In this document: one piece after another, positions 16,201 through 17,194 of the stretch | Position numbering within the stretch: the first letter of the stretch is position 1 | Layout of the letters: the number at the start of each line of letters is the position of its first letter | Origin: Acidobacteriota bacterium | GTDB lineage: Bacteria; Acidobacteriota; Terriglobia; Acidiferrales; UBA7541 | NCBI GenBank assembly: GCA_003224515.1 | Contig: QHZC01000437.1 | Location: 1-17,194, forward strand | Direction of reading: 5' to 3' | DNA length: 17,194 nt | Notes under the pieces: model-generated | Database searches by the model: none | Told to the model about the DNA's origin: nothing | The model's input: only the letters and a program-made list of their open reading frames with translations | Made by a program: the position numbers and the translations under genes

Positions 16201-16771
16201 CACCGACGTTTTGCGCGGTACTGACAGGGGAGACGCCAGGCGTGAGGTCGAGAAGCTGAGTATAGTTTCGCCCATTCAGCGGAAGGTCAGTTACCTGCTT
16301 CGACTCGATGACGCTCCCCAAAGTCGCGTTTCCGGTCTCGATGTTAACGGCGGACGCCTCGACCGTTACGGATTGCTCGTTCGATCCAACGCGTAATATG
16401 AAATTCTGAGTGATGTCTTCATTGACAAGCAAAGTCAAATTTTGCTGAGTCGCCGGAGCAAATCCAGCTTTGTCCACGGACAAACTGTACACCCCCGGCG
16501 GCACGCTGGTGAACACGTAAACGCCCGCGTCATTGGTTGAGGATTTTCTTTCCGTGCCTTTTTGCGTATCGTGAAGAGTTACGTTCGCATCCGGCACTAC
16601 CGCGCCGGTGGAATCGTGAACCGTTCCGCTTAAGGTGGCCGACGCCGAGCCCTGCGCGCTGGCGCTATGGGGAATCGACAGTACCAAGGCAAGCATGACA
16701 AGCAGAGAGACGATGCTGTTACGCAAGCGGCCCCATACACACGAATCCAGTCGTTTACCTGCTTTGGTCAT
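13211..16771 (-). CDS. Oar-like TonB-dependent outer-membrane receptor with an N-terminal carboxypeptidase-regulatory-like domain
   Basis: The protein has 1186 residues counted from ATG 16771-16769, which has AAGGAG 6 nt upstream; the frame stays open further up to a GTG at 16864. Residues 1-39 are a Sec signal peptide (SLLVMLALVLSIPHSASA-Q). Residues about 41-137 form a CarboxypepD_reg-like beta-sandwich (SGTVHDSTGAVVPDANVTL, GVYVFTSVPPGVYSLSV). A plug region follows, with LPLNGRNYTQLLDLTPGV as a signature of the Acidobacteriota Oar-like receptors, then a long beta-barrel with many aromatic strand ends and a C-terminal LKLFF typical of outer-membrane proteins. It would take up a large substrate, often plant-derived oligosaccharides or other polymers in this phylum, using energy passed on by TonB. 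The ligand cannot be inferred. It is transcribed alone from the promoter at 16942-16970. Confidence 0.92.
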   Translation of the reverse strand: MTKAGKRLDSCVWGRLRNSIVSLLVMLALVLSIPHSASAQGSASATLSGTVHDSTGAVVPDANVTLHDTQKGTERKSSTNDAGVYVFTSVPPGVYSLSVDKAGFAPATQQNLTLLVNEDITQNFILRVGSNEQSVTVEASAVNIETGNATLGSVIESKQVTDLPLNGRNYTQLLDLTPGVSPVSTAQNVGGAQTHPIGSFTFPAVNGQTNRSNYFMLDGIDDSEMTFSTYAVAPVIDEIQEFKVQSHNDEVQFGGVTGGIINVVTKSGTNEYHATAWEYLRNTDLDAKNPFSGLHKLIQNQFGASGGGPVRLPHVYDGRSKTFFYGTYEGFRRIQPIPAGNFYRVPTAAQLGGDFSALCQLGFDAAGVCLDRSAGGQVVHQLYNPFTTTASGSGFVRSPFQNIIIPPGLIDANAVNFAKDVFPAPLPVRTVNGVAYNGYDFRSQRTSVQQYSWRIDENFNPSNSVFFRYSSADQTQVGPGGNANFSNIAHVPAKQYVASYYHTFSPTTFFDFQFGHVELTNRPPTTFNGDRAKALADGGFASSFVCGFSGGVCLVPNPGVDQFAPGGEGAGFTTLTDIYEWRGNFTKVIRNHTLTAGFSYETDKLTEDSNSDGLTFSADQTSDPQNGGGNTGYGLASYLLGTAAVGAKRDTAGSTTGQNGIGGYFMDKWKATSRLTLNVGLRYDFQAYPLWGNLKDPVSAVGEIDFNNGTYILQRPVASCANTGNIAPCIPGTSLPANVVISPNARLWQNTKTNFQPRLGLAYRLTDKIVLRASFGITDDLWAGITQSGQNASGSWPSNSQPLVSSNAIGAPVSVNFQNPIAVTGAPLTNAPPPTPFHQLSFFRDPQEKNPYSEQWNFGLERQIDANTVVTANYVGSQTHRLNVGGLYNTALTPGPNLNPDGTLATTPAEVAAAFAARQLWPGIDPTFYDRGVGNSSYNALQIAARNRGSHGLSYLVSYTYSKAIDVGSDGFFGVEGTSVQDPYHLARDRSVAGFDLTHVLSASFIAESPFGKGKRFSSNNAVVDYVVGNWGLNGIYTYTSGQPFTVFVPGDGPNTRQNSPSWDAVNRPNLVGDPNAGSCPGGAAAGTASCWFNTSAFVTPSVYTFGNAGRNTLRGARFQNVDMSLFRSFPFAEKRRLEFRAEAYNMLNHVNLGQPDATVGDAGFGKVTSTRGTARQLQLALKLFF

Positions 16772-16777
16772 AAACAT

Positions 16778-16783
16778 CTCCTT
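16778..16783 (-). promoter_or_regulatory. Ribosome binding site that decides the receptor start
   Basis: AAGGAG on the minus strand lies 6 nt before ATG 16771. It makes this start preferable to GTG 16864, which would place 31 extra residues before the signal peptide and has no comparable site. Confidence 0.75.
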
Positions 16784-16899
16784 ACGGTCCTGCGGCATGA
16801 ATTTTGGACTCACACCCAACCTGCTACGTATTTTGAGAAATACTTTGAACAGCACCCCTAGCACCCAACCGCTCGTTAGCGGAAGTCACTATCGAACAT

Positions 16900-16913
16900 T
16901 TTCATATATGAAA
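16900..16913. promoter_or_regulatory. Perfect 14-bp palindrome in the receptor leader, candidate operator
   Basis: TTTCATATATGAAA is fully self-complementary. It lies about 30 bp downstream of the predicted -10 box and about 130 bp before the receptor start codon. A repressor site is plausible; no regulator gene is visible in the window. Confidence 0.45.
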
Positions 16914-16941
16914 TCCAAACTTCACCCGCCAAATGCTTTCA

Positions 16942-16970
16942 CTTATAGAGGGTACGTGAGCGGTTGTCAA
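16942..16970 (-). promoter_or_regulatory. Sigma70-like promoter of the TonB-dependent receptor gene
   Basis: On the minus strand TTGACA (16965-16970, 6/6) is followed after exactly 17 bp by TATAAG (16942-16947, 5/6). Transcription would begin near 16935, which gives a leader of about 165 nt before the chosen ATG. This is the best promoter match in the window. Confidence 0.75.
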
Positions 16971-17194
16971 GGAGTTTTTTGCGGTTGCTGCAGTTCAGAC
17001 AGTGGGGAGGGGGTGCGAATCCATGCGGGCCCAAAAGAGGCAACGAAGATATCCTGGGTTTGTGGATTGGGGTGAGGACGCAGCGTTGTGCAGGGTGTGG
17101 CCGGTTGTGGCTCAGATTGGTTCGACAGTTCTCCGAATAGACTACAAACAGAGCGCAATTCTCCGCTTGTTGCCGAGAGAGGCTGCTTCGCAAG
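16971..17194. other. Right-edge region with no recognised gene
   Basis: A minus-strand open frame covers 16939-17193, but it overlaps the receptor promoter, has no family resemblance and no ribosome binding site. No tRNA or repeat was recognised. The next gene presumably lies beyond the window. Confidence 0.5.

Noticed and set aside
16939..17193. 84-codon minus-strand open frame at the right edge
   Set aside because: It overlaps the receptor promoter and shows neither a ribosome binding site nor a family motif.

Overview
The window looks like chromosomal DNA of a soil-type Acidobacteriota bacterium. This is an inference from gene content: a very large Oar-like TonB-dependent receptor with an N-terminal carboxypeptidase-regulatory-like domain, a CRTAC1/UnbV-type FG-GAP protein paired with a long TPR protein, and several Tat-exported esterases are typical of that phylum. 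No rRNA, complete tRNA, CRISPR array, transposase or phage gene was seen.

Left part, minus strand, 1-3436: a sugar-acid or fucose-type catabolic gene set that is partly ruined. In transcription order (right to left) it has a sigma70-like promoter (3407-3436), the C-terminal tail of a short-chain dehydrogenase (SDR), an intact FucP-type sugar permease that starts 3 nt after the SDR stop, an ACS-type MFS transporter lacking about one third of its length (TM2-TM4), a roughly 24-residue relic of a zinc-dependent alcohol dehydrogenase, and the first 177 codons of a secreted SMP-30/gluconolactonase-family protein cut by the window edge. The families match a non-phosphorylative pathway (sugar dehydrogenase, lactonase, permeases). 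Only the permease looks complete, and the lactonase is open as far as it can be seen.

Middle part, minus strand, 3714-6893: two Tat-exported alpha/beta hydrolases. The second is an internally duplicated protein: its first half has a GxSxGG nucleophile elbow, while its second half has glycine at the serine position and so looks like a pseudo-hydrolase domain.

Right-centre, plus strand, 7131-12989: a divergent intergenic region with two perfect inverted repeats, then a CRTAC1/ASPIC-UnbV protein and a TPR protein 21 nt apart (probable operon), an SDR C-terminal relic with a +1 T frameshift, a Tat-exported type-B carboxylesterase, and a fragment resembling the C-terminus of an MscS-type channel. 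A strong hairpin at 13155-13186 separates this from the convergent gene.

Right end, minus strand, 13211-16970: one 1186-residue TonB-dependent receptor with a clear promoter, a roughly 165-nt leader carrying a 14-bp palindrome, and a terminator.

Taken together, the live genes suggest uptake and periplasmic ester cleavage of plant- or soil-derived compounds plus sugar import. The left part and the two relics on the right record loss of intracellular oxidation genes. The most unusual items are the half-dead tandem hydrolase, the pattern of gene relics beside intact genes, and the unexplained dyads in the promoter regions.
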